NCBI GenBank assembly: GCA_022615215.1
Contig: JAKEHD010000810.1
Span: 1 to 12,582, forward strand
Reading direction: 5' to 3'
Length of the DNA stretch: 12,582 nucleotides
Origin: Blastocatellia bacterium
GTDB lineage: Bacteria > Acidobacteriota > Blastocatellia > UBA7656
Below the pieces are notes generated by a model, which searched no databases, was not told where the DNA came from, and saw nothing but the letters and a program-made list of their open reading frames with translations. Below, piece after piece: positions 1 to 6,726 of the stretch; position 1 is the stretch's first letter; each line of letters begins with the position of its first letter. Position numbers and translations under genes: made by a program.

Positions 1-2
1 GC

Positions 3-437
3 GCGGGAGAAAGCCTTTACTGCGCGAAGTGTGGGGGGAGGGATTCTGCTCTCCCGACGGAACGAACTATTGAACCGATAACCGAAGGAGCCGAGCAACC
101 ATCGGCCTCCGCGCCGCCCGCCGGGAACCTGTGGTTGGAAATTCTCACAGGCAAGCGACAGGGTGAGCGTGTTTACCTGTCCGATCACGAACTGACCATC
201 GGACGCGGGAGCGATCGTGACCTTGTGATCGACGATGGCGACCGGCAGGTTTCACGCGACCACGCCAGAATTTATATCGATGCGAGCGGGCGCGTCGTGC
301 TTGACGATAGAAGCAAAGGCGGAACCTATTTGAACGGTAATAAAGTTTCTATGCCCGAACCGCTCCAGGATGGGGATAGAATAGGTTTAGGCAGCGCAGA
401 GACCAAGCTGGTTTTCTACAACAATCGAGGCTCGTAA
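3..437 (+). CDS. Zinc-ribbon / FHA domain protein (5' end missing)
   Basis: The reading frame stays open from the left edge of the window, so the gene is cut at its 5' end; a start at the internal TTG (135) would lose conserved context. The first visible residues include YCAKCGG, the second Cys knuckle of an N-terminal zinc ribbon of the type common in FHA-bearing signalling proteins. A Pro/Ala/Glu-rich linker of about 30 residues follows. A complete FHA domain then fills the C-terminus, with the phosphothreonine-binding marks GRGS, SRDHA and GTYLNG. FHA domains bind phosphothreonine peptides, so this is probably a cytoplasmic adaptor read by a Ser/Thr kinase pathway. It sits 20 bases upstream of a second FHA gene and just before a PP2C phosphatase, all on one strand. 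The family is clear; the client protein is unknown. Confidence 0.85.
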   Translation, partial: AGESLYCAKCGGRDSALPTERTIEPITEGAEQPSASAPPAGNLWLEILTGKRQGERVYLSDHELTIGRGSDRDLVIDDGDRQVSRDHARIYIDASGRVVLDDRSKGGTYLNGNKVSMPEPLQDGDRIGLGSAETKLVFYNNRGS

Positions 438-457
438 CGCAAAGGAGAGGTATTGTT

Positions 458-1042
458 ATGCCAGCGGACAAACCGAATTGGGAAAACGAGGAGCAGACCA
501 TCCTGACCTTCGATGTGATAAACCAGCCCCCGGCGAAGGAAGATGAGCAGCAGGCGGCCGATAGCAGCGCGGTAGATGAAGAGGAAACCATTTTGCGCAA
601 ATCGTCGACTACCGCAGAGGCAGATGAAGACGAAACTATTTTGGGCAAGCCATCAACTATCGCAGCGGCGTTCGATGACCGAACCATAGCGGCACAGGGA
701 GCGCCCCCGGCGGAACGAGTCGAAGTCATATCCTGGCTGGTGATCACCAGGACGCCTTCCGTTCGGAAGGGACAGATATTCACCCTCGACAAGGTCCGCA
801 ACGACATCGGGCGAGGAGAAGGCGTGCAGGTGTTCTTGAATGATCCGGCGATCAGTCGATCGCACGCCACTGTGAAATATGAGATCTCTCCCGACGGATC
901 GGACGGGCGGTTCGTCCTTTACGATCTGGCATCCACACGGGGCACTTTCCTCAATGGCCGGAGAGTCTCCTCTCCAACCGTGCTGAAGGACGGCGACCGG
1001 ATCACTCTGGGAGATACCGAGATCGCTTTCAAGCAGCTTTGA
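458..1042 (+). CDS. FHA domain protein with acidic Thr-Ile-Leu repeats
   Basis: The protein has 194 residues and starts at an ATG with a good upstream AAAGGAGAGG. Residues 1-90 are acidic, low-complexity and probably disordered. They carry four similar short motifs: EEQTIL (Thr14), EEETIL (Thr44), DEDETIL (Thr60) and DDRTIA (Thr76). Residues 94-194 form one FHA domain with GRGEG, SRSHA and GTFLNG, the usual phosphopeptide-binding loops. By analogy with GarA/OdhI, where an N-terminal Thr motif phosphorylated by a Ser/Thr kinase folds back onto the FHA domain, the repeats may be kinase substrates; that is inference. There is no signal peptide or membrane segment. Its stop codon abuts the PP2C frame, so it probably belongs to one operon with the genes on either side. 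Confidence 0.9.
   Translation: MPADKPNWENEEQTILTFDVINQPPAKEDEQQAADSSAVDEEETILRKSSTTAEADEDETILGKPSTIAAAFDDRTIAAQGAPPAERVEVISWLVITRTPSVRKGQIFTLDKVRNDIGRGEGVQVFLNDPAISRSHATVKYEISPDGSDGRFVLYDLASTRGTFLNGRRVSSPTVLKDGDRITLGDTEIAFKQL
584..679 (+). repeat. Two tandem 48-bp coding repeats (16 residues each)
   Basis: Two adjacent in-frame units, 584-631 and 632-679, encode ETIL-[RG]-K-x-S-T-x-A... ending in an acidic pair. A degenerate third copy begins at 680 with RTIA. The similarity is visible in the DNA (GAAACCATTTTG against GAAACTATTTTG), which suggests local duplication. The repeat multiplies the candidate phosphothreonine site of the FHA protein. Confidence 0.7.
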
Positions 1043-1080
1043 AAAAGCTGCCCGCCTGCGGCCCCGTGCTGGTAGAATTT

Positions 1081-2106
1081 ATGACTATGCCGCGAGCAAG
1101 AGAACTTCCGCCCGTGCGATCTTTCGGAGATTCCTATATAGGAAGACGCAAGAATAACGAGGACTGTCTTGGCAAGCACGAGCCGTCGGACCTTGCGCTC
1201 AGGGCCAAGCGCGGGTGCCTCTACATAGTGTCCGACGGAATGGGCGGACATGCTTCGGGCGAGATTGCCAGCCTTATGGCGGTTGAGACTGTATTGACCC
1301 GGTACTATGCGGATCGGGCCGATCCTGAGACGAGTCTGGTGGATGCAATCCAGGAAGCCAACGAGCGCATCCACACGGCTGCGCGAGAGGATATCGAAAA
1401 AGAGGGGATGGGCTGTACCATCGTCGCCTGCATAGTGGCGGGCGGCAGCGCGATCATTGCGCACGTGGGCGACAGTCGCGCTTATCGCTTGCGAAGCGGC
1501 AAGCTGTCGCTGCTTACCAGGGACCATTTACACCTGATCGAAAACCTCGATATAGGCGAAGAAGAAGCGCACCATCACCACCTGAGGCACAGGCTCAGTC
1601 GTGCTCTTGGTGCCGAACCCGAAGTTCAAGTCGATGCCACGATACTGCCCTGGGAGGATGATGACCGGTTCCTGCTCTGTTCTGATGGATTGAGCGATGT
1701 AGTGCCTGAATCCGAAATCCTGGCGGCATTGAGCGAAGCCACTCCGCGCGAGGCGGTCACGAGGTTGCTCCAACAGGCGAGGTTTCATGAGGCCAAAGAT
1801 AACAGCAGCGCAATAGTGCTGCACCTGATTCCAGAAGAAGCAAGCCCTCTTCACAACACCCCACTTACTGATAACCGGCCGGCTATGGGGGAAGATTCTG
1901 AAGCTTTCCACCGGGACACAGACCCCATGCCGAGGACGGACCCTGAAATGCCTGTTGACACAGATGAGCAAGCCGGAGCGGAGGGCGAAACGGCTTCATC
2001 GAGCGACAATAAAGCAGAGACTCATCCGGCAGACCGTCCTGGCCGGTGGAGACGATGGTTCCGCTTTCGGGGCAGGCCAAGAAAGAAATCTTTAAGTCGT
2101 TCTTGA
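1081..2106 (+). CDS. PP2C-family Ser/Thr protein phosphatase
   Basis: This is a metal-dependent (Mn/Mg) phosphatase expected to reverse Ser/Thr phosphorylation made by Hanks-type kinases. The PP2C motifs are present in order: RRKNNED (22-28), SDGMGGH (51-57), AHVGDSRAYR (127-136), LLCSDGL (198-204) and KDN (239-241). They supply the metal-binding aspartates. The catalytic core ends near residue 250. A hydrophilic tail of about 90 residues follows and finishes in a Trp/Arg-rich basic stretch (322-339), which could contact membrane or nucleic acid. The frame opens at TTG 1039, overlapping the FHA stop. ATG 1081 (or 1087) is preferred because it directly precedes the conserved core, but no strong ribosome site supports any of the three. 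Residues 164-167 are four consecutive histidines in an insertion. It clusters with two FHA proteins. Confidence 0.92.
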   Translation: MTMPRARELPPVRSFGDSYIGRRKNNEDCLGKHEPSDLALRAKRGCLYIVSDGMGGHASGEIASLMAVETVLTRYYADRADPETSLVDAIQEANERIHTAAREDIEKEGMGCTIVACIVAGGSAIIAHVGDSRAYRLRSGKLSLLTRDHLHLIENLDIGEEEAHHHHLRHRLSRALGAEPEVQVDATILPWEDDDRFLLCSDGLSDVVPESEILAALSEATPREAVTRLLQQARFHEAKDNSSAIVLHLIPEEASPLHNTPLTDNRPAMGEDSEAFHRDTDPMPRTDPEMPVDTDEQAGAEGETASSSDNKAETHPADRPGRWRRWFRFRGRPRKKSLSRS

Positions 2107-2113
2107 AGCGAGT

Positions 2114-2136
2114 GGCAGGCCAGAGTCTGGCCTGCC
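2114..2136 (+). terminator. Perfect 11-bp hairpin after the FHA-PP2C cluster
   Basis: GGCAGGCCAGA (2114-2124) is the exact reverse complement of 2126-2136, with one base at the centre, so a folded stem would open a 3-5 base loop. It lies 8 bases after the phosphatase stop and is followed by ATATTT, a weak U tract. It probably acts as an intrinsic terminator or an RNA-stability hairpin. It also argues against starting the transporter gene inside the phosphatase. Confidence 0.6.
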
Positions 2137-2165
2137 ATATTTCGGAATTACTTCATCATAAAGAT

Positions 2166-3989
2166 ATGGTCAGGAGAATATTGAATCGGCAAACGTCCGC
2201 CGAAGAAAAACCGCGTGGGTCGCCGCGCGATCTCTTGCGGCTCATCTCTTATGCAAGGCCCTATAAATCGAGACTGGCCGTAGCCCTTGTGAGTTTACTT
2301 GTGGCGGGCGGTCTCGGACTCCTCTTTCCGCAACTCGTGCGATTGATAATAGACGCGGCATTCATCGAACGCGATGCGGCTCGCCTGAACACCGTAGCCT
2401 TCATGTTGATAGGCGTCTTCGCCTGTCAGGCAGGCTTCAGCTTTCTTCGCACGTACCTGCTCTCATACACGGGCGAGCGCATAGTGGCCGATGTCCGCAC
2501 CGAGTTGTACACACACCTGACGAACCTTCCGATCTCATTCTTCGACAGCCGCCGCGTCGGAGAACTGACATCGCGGCTTGCTTCCGATGTCAGCGTCATA
2601 CAGAGCGCCACGACGGGCAGCATAACGGAGCTATTGCGGCAGAGCTTGATGCTCTTCGGCGGGATCACTATCATCGCTGTCACAAGCACCCGCCTGACAC
2701 TCGTGATGCTCAGTATAGTTCCAATAATAATCCTGGCGGCGAGATTCTACGGAAGCTATGTGCGCCGCCTTAGCACCAGGGTTCAGGACCAACTAGCCGA
2801 GGCCAGTTCCGTCCTCGAAGAGACTCTTTCGGCCATTCGCATAGTCCAGTCGTTCGCCCGCGAAGATTACGAGCGCCGCCGCTACAGTCAAAAAATAAGA
2901 GAAGCCCTGCAACTTGCCGTGCGGCGTGCGGTCGCAAGCGGCGGCTTTATCGCATTCATAATAATGGTCGTCTACAGCGCGATAGTCGTCGTGCTATGGT
3001 TCGGGAGCCGCATGGTTATACGGGGTCAAATGACCGCAGGCGAATTGATTGCGTTCGTGCTCTACACGTTCGTCGTGAGCGGGGCCATAGGCGGAATGTC
3101 GGAGCTTTACGGGCAATTCCAGCATGCCATAGGCGCATCGCGGCGCGTATTCGAATTGCTCGATACCAGACCCGATATAAAAGACCCTGAAAACCCTCTG
3201 CCTTTTGAAAACGTGCGCGGCCGCGTGCAGTTGCAGGATGTGCGCTTCACTTATCCCGACGAGCGAGGAATAGAGGTCTTGAAAGGCGTCACGATAGAAG
3301 CAATGCCCGGAGAGATAATCGCCCTCGTGGGTCCGAGCGGGGCGGGCAAATCCACGCTCGTCGCATTGATACCTCGTTTCTATGACGTGACACAAGGGGC
3401 CATTCTCATCGACGGCCGAGATGTGAGAGAAGTGCGACTCCGAGACCTCAGAGAGGCCATAGGAATGGTGCCGCAGGAGACTACACTCTTTGGCGGAACG
3501 GTGCGCGAAAACATAGCATACGGCAAACTCGATGCGACAGACGCCGAAATAGAATCGGCCGCCCGCGCCGCGCACGCTCACGAATTCGTCATGGATTTTC
3601 CCGATGGCTATGACACCGTAGTGGGCGAGAAGGGAGTGAAGCTGTCGGGCGGCCAGCGGCAGCGCATAGCCATAGCGCGCGCGCTATTGAAAGACCCGGC
3701 CATATTGATCCTCGATGAAGCCACAAGCTCTCTCGATTCCGAATCCGAACGCCTGGTCCAGGAGGCGCTCGAAACGCTCATGCGCGGCAGGACGACTTTC
3801 GTCATAGCCCATCGCCTCTCGACCGTGCGCCGCGCAGACCGCATAGTCGTGCTCGATGAAGGCCGCATAGTCGAGCAAGGCACGCACGAGGAGTTACTCA
3901 GAGGCCGGGGTCTATACAAACAACTGCACGACATACAATTCCGCGACCGCCCCTCCCCGGTCGAGGTCGCCTCCGAAGCCGAATGGTGA
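2166..3989 (+). CDS. ABC exporter half-transporter (MsbA / ABCB-like)
   Basis: This is a 607-residue fused membrane + ATPase half-transporter, expected to work as a homodimer exporting a lipid or hydrophobic compound across the inner membrane. The N-terminal half carries about six membrane segments, for example around LAVALVSLLVAGGLGLLF and LMLFGGITIIAVTS, with the usual coupling-helix text of type I exporters. The ATPase has Walker A GPSGAGKST (389-397), a Q-loop at VPQETTLF, signature LSGGQ (493-497), Walker B with D517 and E518, and H-loop His549. The length is normal for the family. The frame extends upstream to GTG 2046 inside the phosphatase gene, but ATG 2166 lies past the hairpin and gives the normal N-terminus. 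Its ribosome site is poor; TTG 2181 preceded by AGGAGA is an alternative. Isoleucine codons in the ATPase half are mostly ATA, unlike the other large genes here. The substrate cannot be told from sequence. Confidence 0.95.
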   Translation: MVRRILNRQTSAEEKPRGSPRDLLRLISYARPYKSRLAVALVSLLVAGGLGLLFPQLVRLIIDAAFIERDAARLNTVAFMLIGVFACQAGFSFLRTYLLSYTGERIVADVRTELYTHLTNLPISFFDSRRVGELTSRLASDVSVIQSATTGSITELLRQSLMLFGGITIIAVTSTRLTLVMLSIVPIIILAARFYGSYVRRLSTRVQDQLAEASSVLEETLSAIRIVQSFAREDYERRRYSQKIREALQLAVRRAVASGGFIAFIIMVVYSAIVVVLWFGSRMVIRGQMTAGELIAFVLYTFVVSGAIGGMSELYGQFQHAIGASRRVFELLDTRPDIKDPENPLPFENVRGRVQLQDVRFTYPDERGIEVLKGVTIEAMPGEIIALVGPSGAGKSTLVALIPRFYDVTQGAILIDGRDVREVRLRDLREAIGMVPQETTLFGGTVRENIAYGKLDATDAEIESAARAAHAHEFVMDFPDGYDTVVGEKGVKLSGGQRQRIAIARALLKDPAILILDEATSSLDSESERLVQEALETLMRGRTTFVIAHRLSTVRRADRIVVLDEGRIVEQGTHEELLRGRGLYKQLHDIQFRDRPSPVEVASEAEW

Positions 3990-4034
3990 AAACGAACGTG
4001 AGTGAAGAATTGACGAAAGCGGCTTTTTGTAGAG

Positions 4035-4277
4035 TTATGTGGGGCATGGAAAGGTCAAATCCCGTGTCACGGATTGAATTTCCTGGACAGCTTGAATTTG
4101 CTTGACCAGGAACGGCGTCTTGAGTCCGAATTGCTCATAACCTTTCTTTAGAGCATCTTCGTATGTTCCAAAAACATCGATTATCTTGTCGTCCTGAATC
4201 AATACGAACTTGCCTTCCTGATCGTGGAGGTTCGGTAATTCGCGCTTATATGTTTCCAATTCCTTTTCAAGAATCAT
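4035..4277 (-). CDS. Small DUF5678-like protein
   Basis: This 80-residue soluble protein starts at an ATG preceded by a near-ideal AAGGAGGAT ribosome site (4282-4290 on the plus strand). The central part resembles the DUF5678 family as I remember it: EGKFVLIQDDKI, then GTYEDALKKGYEQFG, then PFLVKQI. It would form a small beta/alpha unit with two strands, an amphipathic helix and a final strand. Members of this family are short and of unknown function, common in Acidobacteria, cyanobacteria and relatives. It is convergent with the ABC transporter, divergent from the sensor kinase, and has its own candidate promoter. The residues after about 65 (ending TFPCPT) are probably not conserved. Family assignment is from memory, not a search. 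Confidence 0.75.
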   Translation of the reverse strand: MILEKELETYKRELPNLHDQEGKFVLIQDDKIIDVFGTYEDALKKGYEQFGLKTPFLVKQIQAVQEIQSVTRDLTFPCPT

Positions 4278-4305
4278 GATGATCCTCCTTCCATGAGTCT
4301 TGCCA

Positions 4306-4311
4306 ATTATA
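4306..4311 (-). promoter_or_regulatory. Candidate -10 box for the DUF5678-like gene
   Basis: The minus strand reads TATAAT, a perfect -10 hexamer, 29 bases upstream of the start codon. A start point near 4298 would give a leader of about 20 bases containing the ribosome site. No good -35 hexamer is present at normal spacing. Confidence 0.45.
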
Positions 4312-4458
4312 TTTTGTCATGCAAGCCGTATTGCGACAACGATAATGACGCCAAACAATGGTATGTTTATATGCGTTCAAGCTCACAGTGTCAAGGCAGC
4401 CGATGAAGGCCGCCCGTCTCGTTCGCAGATATCGGTAAGGCAAATCCCTCGTCTTTCA

Positions 4459-4487
4459 TTGACAACGCGAAAAAAACGGTTTGTCAT
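4459..4487 (+). promoter_or_regulatory. Candidate promoter for the LytS/LytTR operon
   Basis: A consensus -35 TTGACA (4459-4464) is followed by 17 bases and then TGTCAT (4482-4487, 4 of 6 to the -10 consensus). TGACAA (4460-4465) and TTGTCA (4481-4486) form a dyad across the spacer, so the site could also be an operator. The leader to the kinase ATG would be about 100 bases. Confidence 0.4.
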
Positions 4488-4593
4488 GCATAAGCGTCGG
4501 CTGGTCACATCTCTGTTGCTATCGCGGCGGATTCTCACTATATGTTGTCGGCCGAATCTTCTACATCCGGGGGAAAGGAATTGAGAGGTCGTT

Positions 4594-5718
4594 ATGGACT
4601 CTGAGAACAAGTGGAAGCGCCCGGCGGTCAAATGGCTTATGATCGCGGGCGTGTGGACGCTTATCGCCCTCTTCTTCACAGGCGAGACGCTTATGCGCAG
4701 CCAACTCGACGGGCCGTCGCTCCCCTGGCTGCGCGTGCTGGGCTGGCAACTCTTCTCTTGCTATCTCTGGCTGGCCTTTCTGCCGCTCATACTATGGCTC
4801 GGACGGCGCTTTCGCTTCGAGCGAGGGCAGTTGACCAGAAGCCTTATGATTCACTTCGCGGCGGCGCTTGTGATTCCGCTCCTGCAACAGGGCATAGACG
4901 CATTCGTGCTGCCACGGCTCGGCTATCCGCCGGGCAGACATCTCGACTCGTTCCTTGCGACCTACAAGTCATTCCTGCTCTTCAACTATCCGATCAACGT
5001 CGCCGCCTATTGGGCGACGATAGGCGCGCAATACGGCATAGGCTACTATCACATGTACCGCGAACGCGAACTGCGCGCGTCGCAACTCGAAGCGAAGCTT
5101 GCGCAATCGCAGCTTCAGGTATTGAAGATGCAGCTTCACCCCCACTTTCTCTTCAACACGCTCAACACGATTTCGGAACTGATACACAAAGACCCCGACG
5201 TGGCCGAGCAGATGGTGACCAATCTGAGCGACCTGCTGAGGCTCGCTTTGCAGACGGCAGGGGGTCAGGAAGTCCCCTTGCAGCAGGAACTCGACTTCCT
5301 CGAAAAATATCTGGAGATCGAGCAGATGCGCTTTCACGACCGTCTGCTCGTGCGTATGGAGATCGACCCCGATGCGCTCAACGCCAGTGTGCCTAATATG
5401 ATCTTGCAGCCCCTCGTGGAGAATGCCATACGGCACGGCATCGCTCCGCTCGACTGCGGCGGGCGGATTGAGATCAGGGCCGCGCGCGATAATGGGCGCT
5501 TGAGCCTGCGCGTGAGCGATGACGGGCAGGGTTTGCCCGGTGGCAATATCGCGGCGATCAAAGAAGGCGTGGGGCTTGCGAACACGCGGGCGCGGCTCAA
5601 GCACCTCTACGGCGCGGAGCACCGGTTCGAACTGCGCGGCGCGCCTGGTCCGGGACTGACGCTTGAGATGACCATCCCTTACCGCAGATTCGTTAGTGGC
5701 GAACAGGATGAAGATTAA
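4594..5718 (+). CDS. LytS-type membrane sensor histidine kinase
   Basis: This 374-residue kinase starts at an ATG after GAGAGG with 5-base spacing. Residues 12-150 hold four hydrophobic segments (about 14-30, 49-70, 84-107, 127-150), a small membrane sensor module without an obvious extracytoplasmic domain. A short coiled coil (157-178) leads to the His_kinase box LHPHFLFNTLNTI, in which His184 is the expected phosphoacceptor. An HATPase follows, with N-box LVENAIRHG (274-282), SDDGQGL (308-314) and GVGLANTRARL (325-335). This is the LytS/YehU architecture rather than the HisKA type. It is predicted to autophosphorylate and pass phosphate to the regulator encoded immediately downstream, whose start codon lies inside this gene. 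The signal sensed is unknown. Confidence 0.95.
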   Translation: MDSENKWKRPAVKWLMIAGVWTLIALFFTGETLMRSQLDGPSLPWLRVLGWQLFSCYLWLAFLPLILWLGRRFRFERGQLTRSLMIHFAAALVIPLLQQGIDAFVLPRLGYPPGRHLDSFLATYKSFLLFNYPINVAAYWATIGAQYGIGYYHMYRERELRASQLEAKLAQSQLQVLKMQLHPHFLFNTLNTISELIHKDPDVAEQMVTNLSDLLRLALQTAGGQEVPLQQELDFLEKYLEIEQMRFHDRLLVRMEIDPDALNASVPNMILQPLVENAIRHGIAPLDCGGRIEIRAARDNGRLSLRVSDDGQGLPGGNIAAIKEGVGLANTRARLKHLYGAEHRFELRGAPGPGLTLEMTIPYRRFVSGEQDED

Positions 5719-6475
5719 GGTTCTCATCGTCGACGACGAGGTGATTGCGCGCGAGCGCGTGCGCCGTTTCTTGAGCGCGGAGAGCGACACAGAGGTTATA
5801 GGCGAATGCCGCAACGGACGCGAAGCCGTCGCCGCGATCAAGAAACTCGACCCGGATCTCGTCTTCCTCGACATACAGATGCCGCAGATGAACGGCTTCG
5901 AGGTGCTGACCTCCCTCGGCCCGGAGAACATTCCTGCGGTGGTCTTCGTCACGGCCTACGACCAGTACGCGCTCAGGGCATTCGAGGTCCATGCGCTGGA
6001 TTATCTGCTCAAGCCCTTCAACCAGGAGCGGTTCCGGCAATCGCTCAATCACGTCCGCAAACAACTTGAACGCGGCCGGCGGCGCGGCGTGGATGACCGG
6101 TTGCTTTCGCTGCTCGAAGATATGAAGGCCGGTCCCAAATACGCCGAGCGATTGGTCATCAAAGCCACGGGCCGCGTCTACTTCCTCAAGATCGACGACA
6201 TCGACTGGATAGAAGCCTGCGGCAACTACGTCAATCTGCACACGGGAGACGAAATGCATCTCCTGCGCGAGACGCTCGGCCATCTCGAAGGGCGACTCGA
6301 CCCGGAAAAGTTCCTGCGCATACACCGCTCGCGCCTCGTCAATATCGACTACATCAAGGAGTTGTCGCCGCTCTTCAACGGCGATTACACCGTCACCCTG
6401 CACAACGGCATGGAACTCACATTGAGCCGCACCTACCGCGACCGATTGCAAGACCTTATAGAGAAATTCTCCTGA
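5708..6475 (+). CDS. LytTR-family response regulator
   Basis: The receiver domain (1-115) has acidic residues Asp9 and Asp10, phosphoacceptor Asp55 in LVFLDIQMP, switch Thr82 in FVTAYD, and Lys102 in LLKPF. Residues 148-253 form a LytTR DNA-binding domain, recognisable from VYFLKIDDIDWIEA, GNYVNLHT, FLRIHRSRLVNIDYI and LSRTYRDRL. These proteins bind short direct repeats upstream of target promoters. ATG 5708 gives the normal MKIKVLIVDDE start; the frame can be read from GTG 5696, but that adds only four residues. It overlaps the kinase stop by 11 bases, so the two are co-transcribed and probably translationally coupled. Partner assignment is secure from context; targets are unknown. Confidence 0.95.
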   Translation: MKIKVLIVDDEVIARERVRRFLSAESDTEVIGECRNGREAVAAIKKLDPDLVFLDIQMPQMNGFEVLTSLGPENIPAVVFVTAYDQYALRAFEVHALDYLLKPFNQERFRQSLNHVRKQLERGRRRGVDDRLLSLLEDMKAGPKYAERLVIKATGRVYFLKIDDIDWIEACGNYVNLHTGDEMHLLRETLGHLEGRLDPEKFLRIHRSRLVNIDYIKELSPLFNGDYTVTLHNGMELTLSRTYRDRLQDLIEKFS

Positions 6476-6542
6476 CCCGGCCGCCCCGGTCATTTCCTGA
6501 AAACTGCTCATCACTTCTACCCCACGACTCGTCACAAATCGG

Positions 6543-6570
6543 TTGCGACTCGCAAGAATGGCTGTATCCT
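6543..6570 (+). promoter_or_regulatory. Weak candidate promoter before the amidohydrolase
   Basis: TTGCGA (6543-6548), 16 bases, then TATCCT (6565-6570) each match the sigma-70 hexamers at 4 of 6. The site lies in the 251-base gap after the LytTR regulator, about 155 bases from the preferred ATG. Nothing else was recognised in the gap. Confidence 0.3.
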
Positions 6571-6726
6571 GATAGCCGGACTGCCCGGACGCGCGAGCAG
6601 ATGGAAAAGATTAGGCGCACGATCCACGCGACGGCGCGAGAACTGGCAAACAGGGCTGCGCGCCCTCGCGTCGACAAAAAGCTCCCATTCGAACTGAGCG
6701 GGAATCAGCGGATTTCGGAGGAAGAG

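Larger units (their letters stand above)
4278..4593. other. Divergent intergenic region with candidate promoters and a repeated 11-mer
   Basis: This 316-base gap lies between the DUF5678-like gene and the sensor kinase. It holds the minus-strand -10 box, a plus-strand promoter candidate at 4459-4487, and two exact copies of TTTGTCATGCA at 4313-4323 and 4480-4490, 167 bases apart. A frame starting at TTG 4300 crosses it, but its translation looks like noise. Confidence 0.5.

Noticed and set aside
4012..4032. AAAGC/GCTTTTT run between transporter and the DUF5678-like gene
   Set aside because: The arms touch with almost no loop, so the stem is too weak to call a terminator.
4300..4584. 94-codon plus-strand frame in the divergent gap
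   Set aside because: TTG start without ribosome site, basic low-quality text, and it overlaps the candidate promoters.
4969..5952. 327-codon minus-strand frame across the kinase and regulator
   Set aside because: Antisense shadow of two clearly conserved plus-strand genes; no domain-like text and no ribosome site.
6476..6500. Possible terminator after the LytTR gene
   Set aside because: Only four base pairs plus a mismatch and two more pairs can form; no T run follows.
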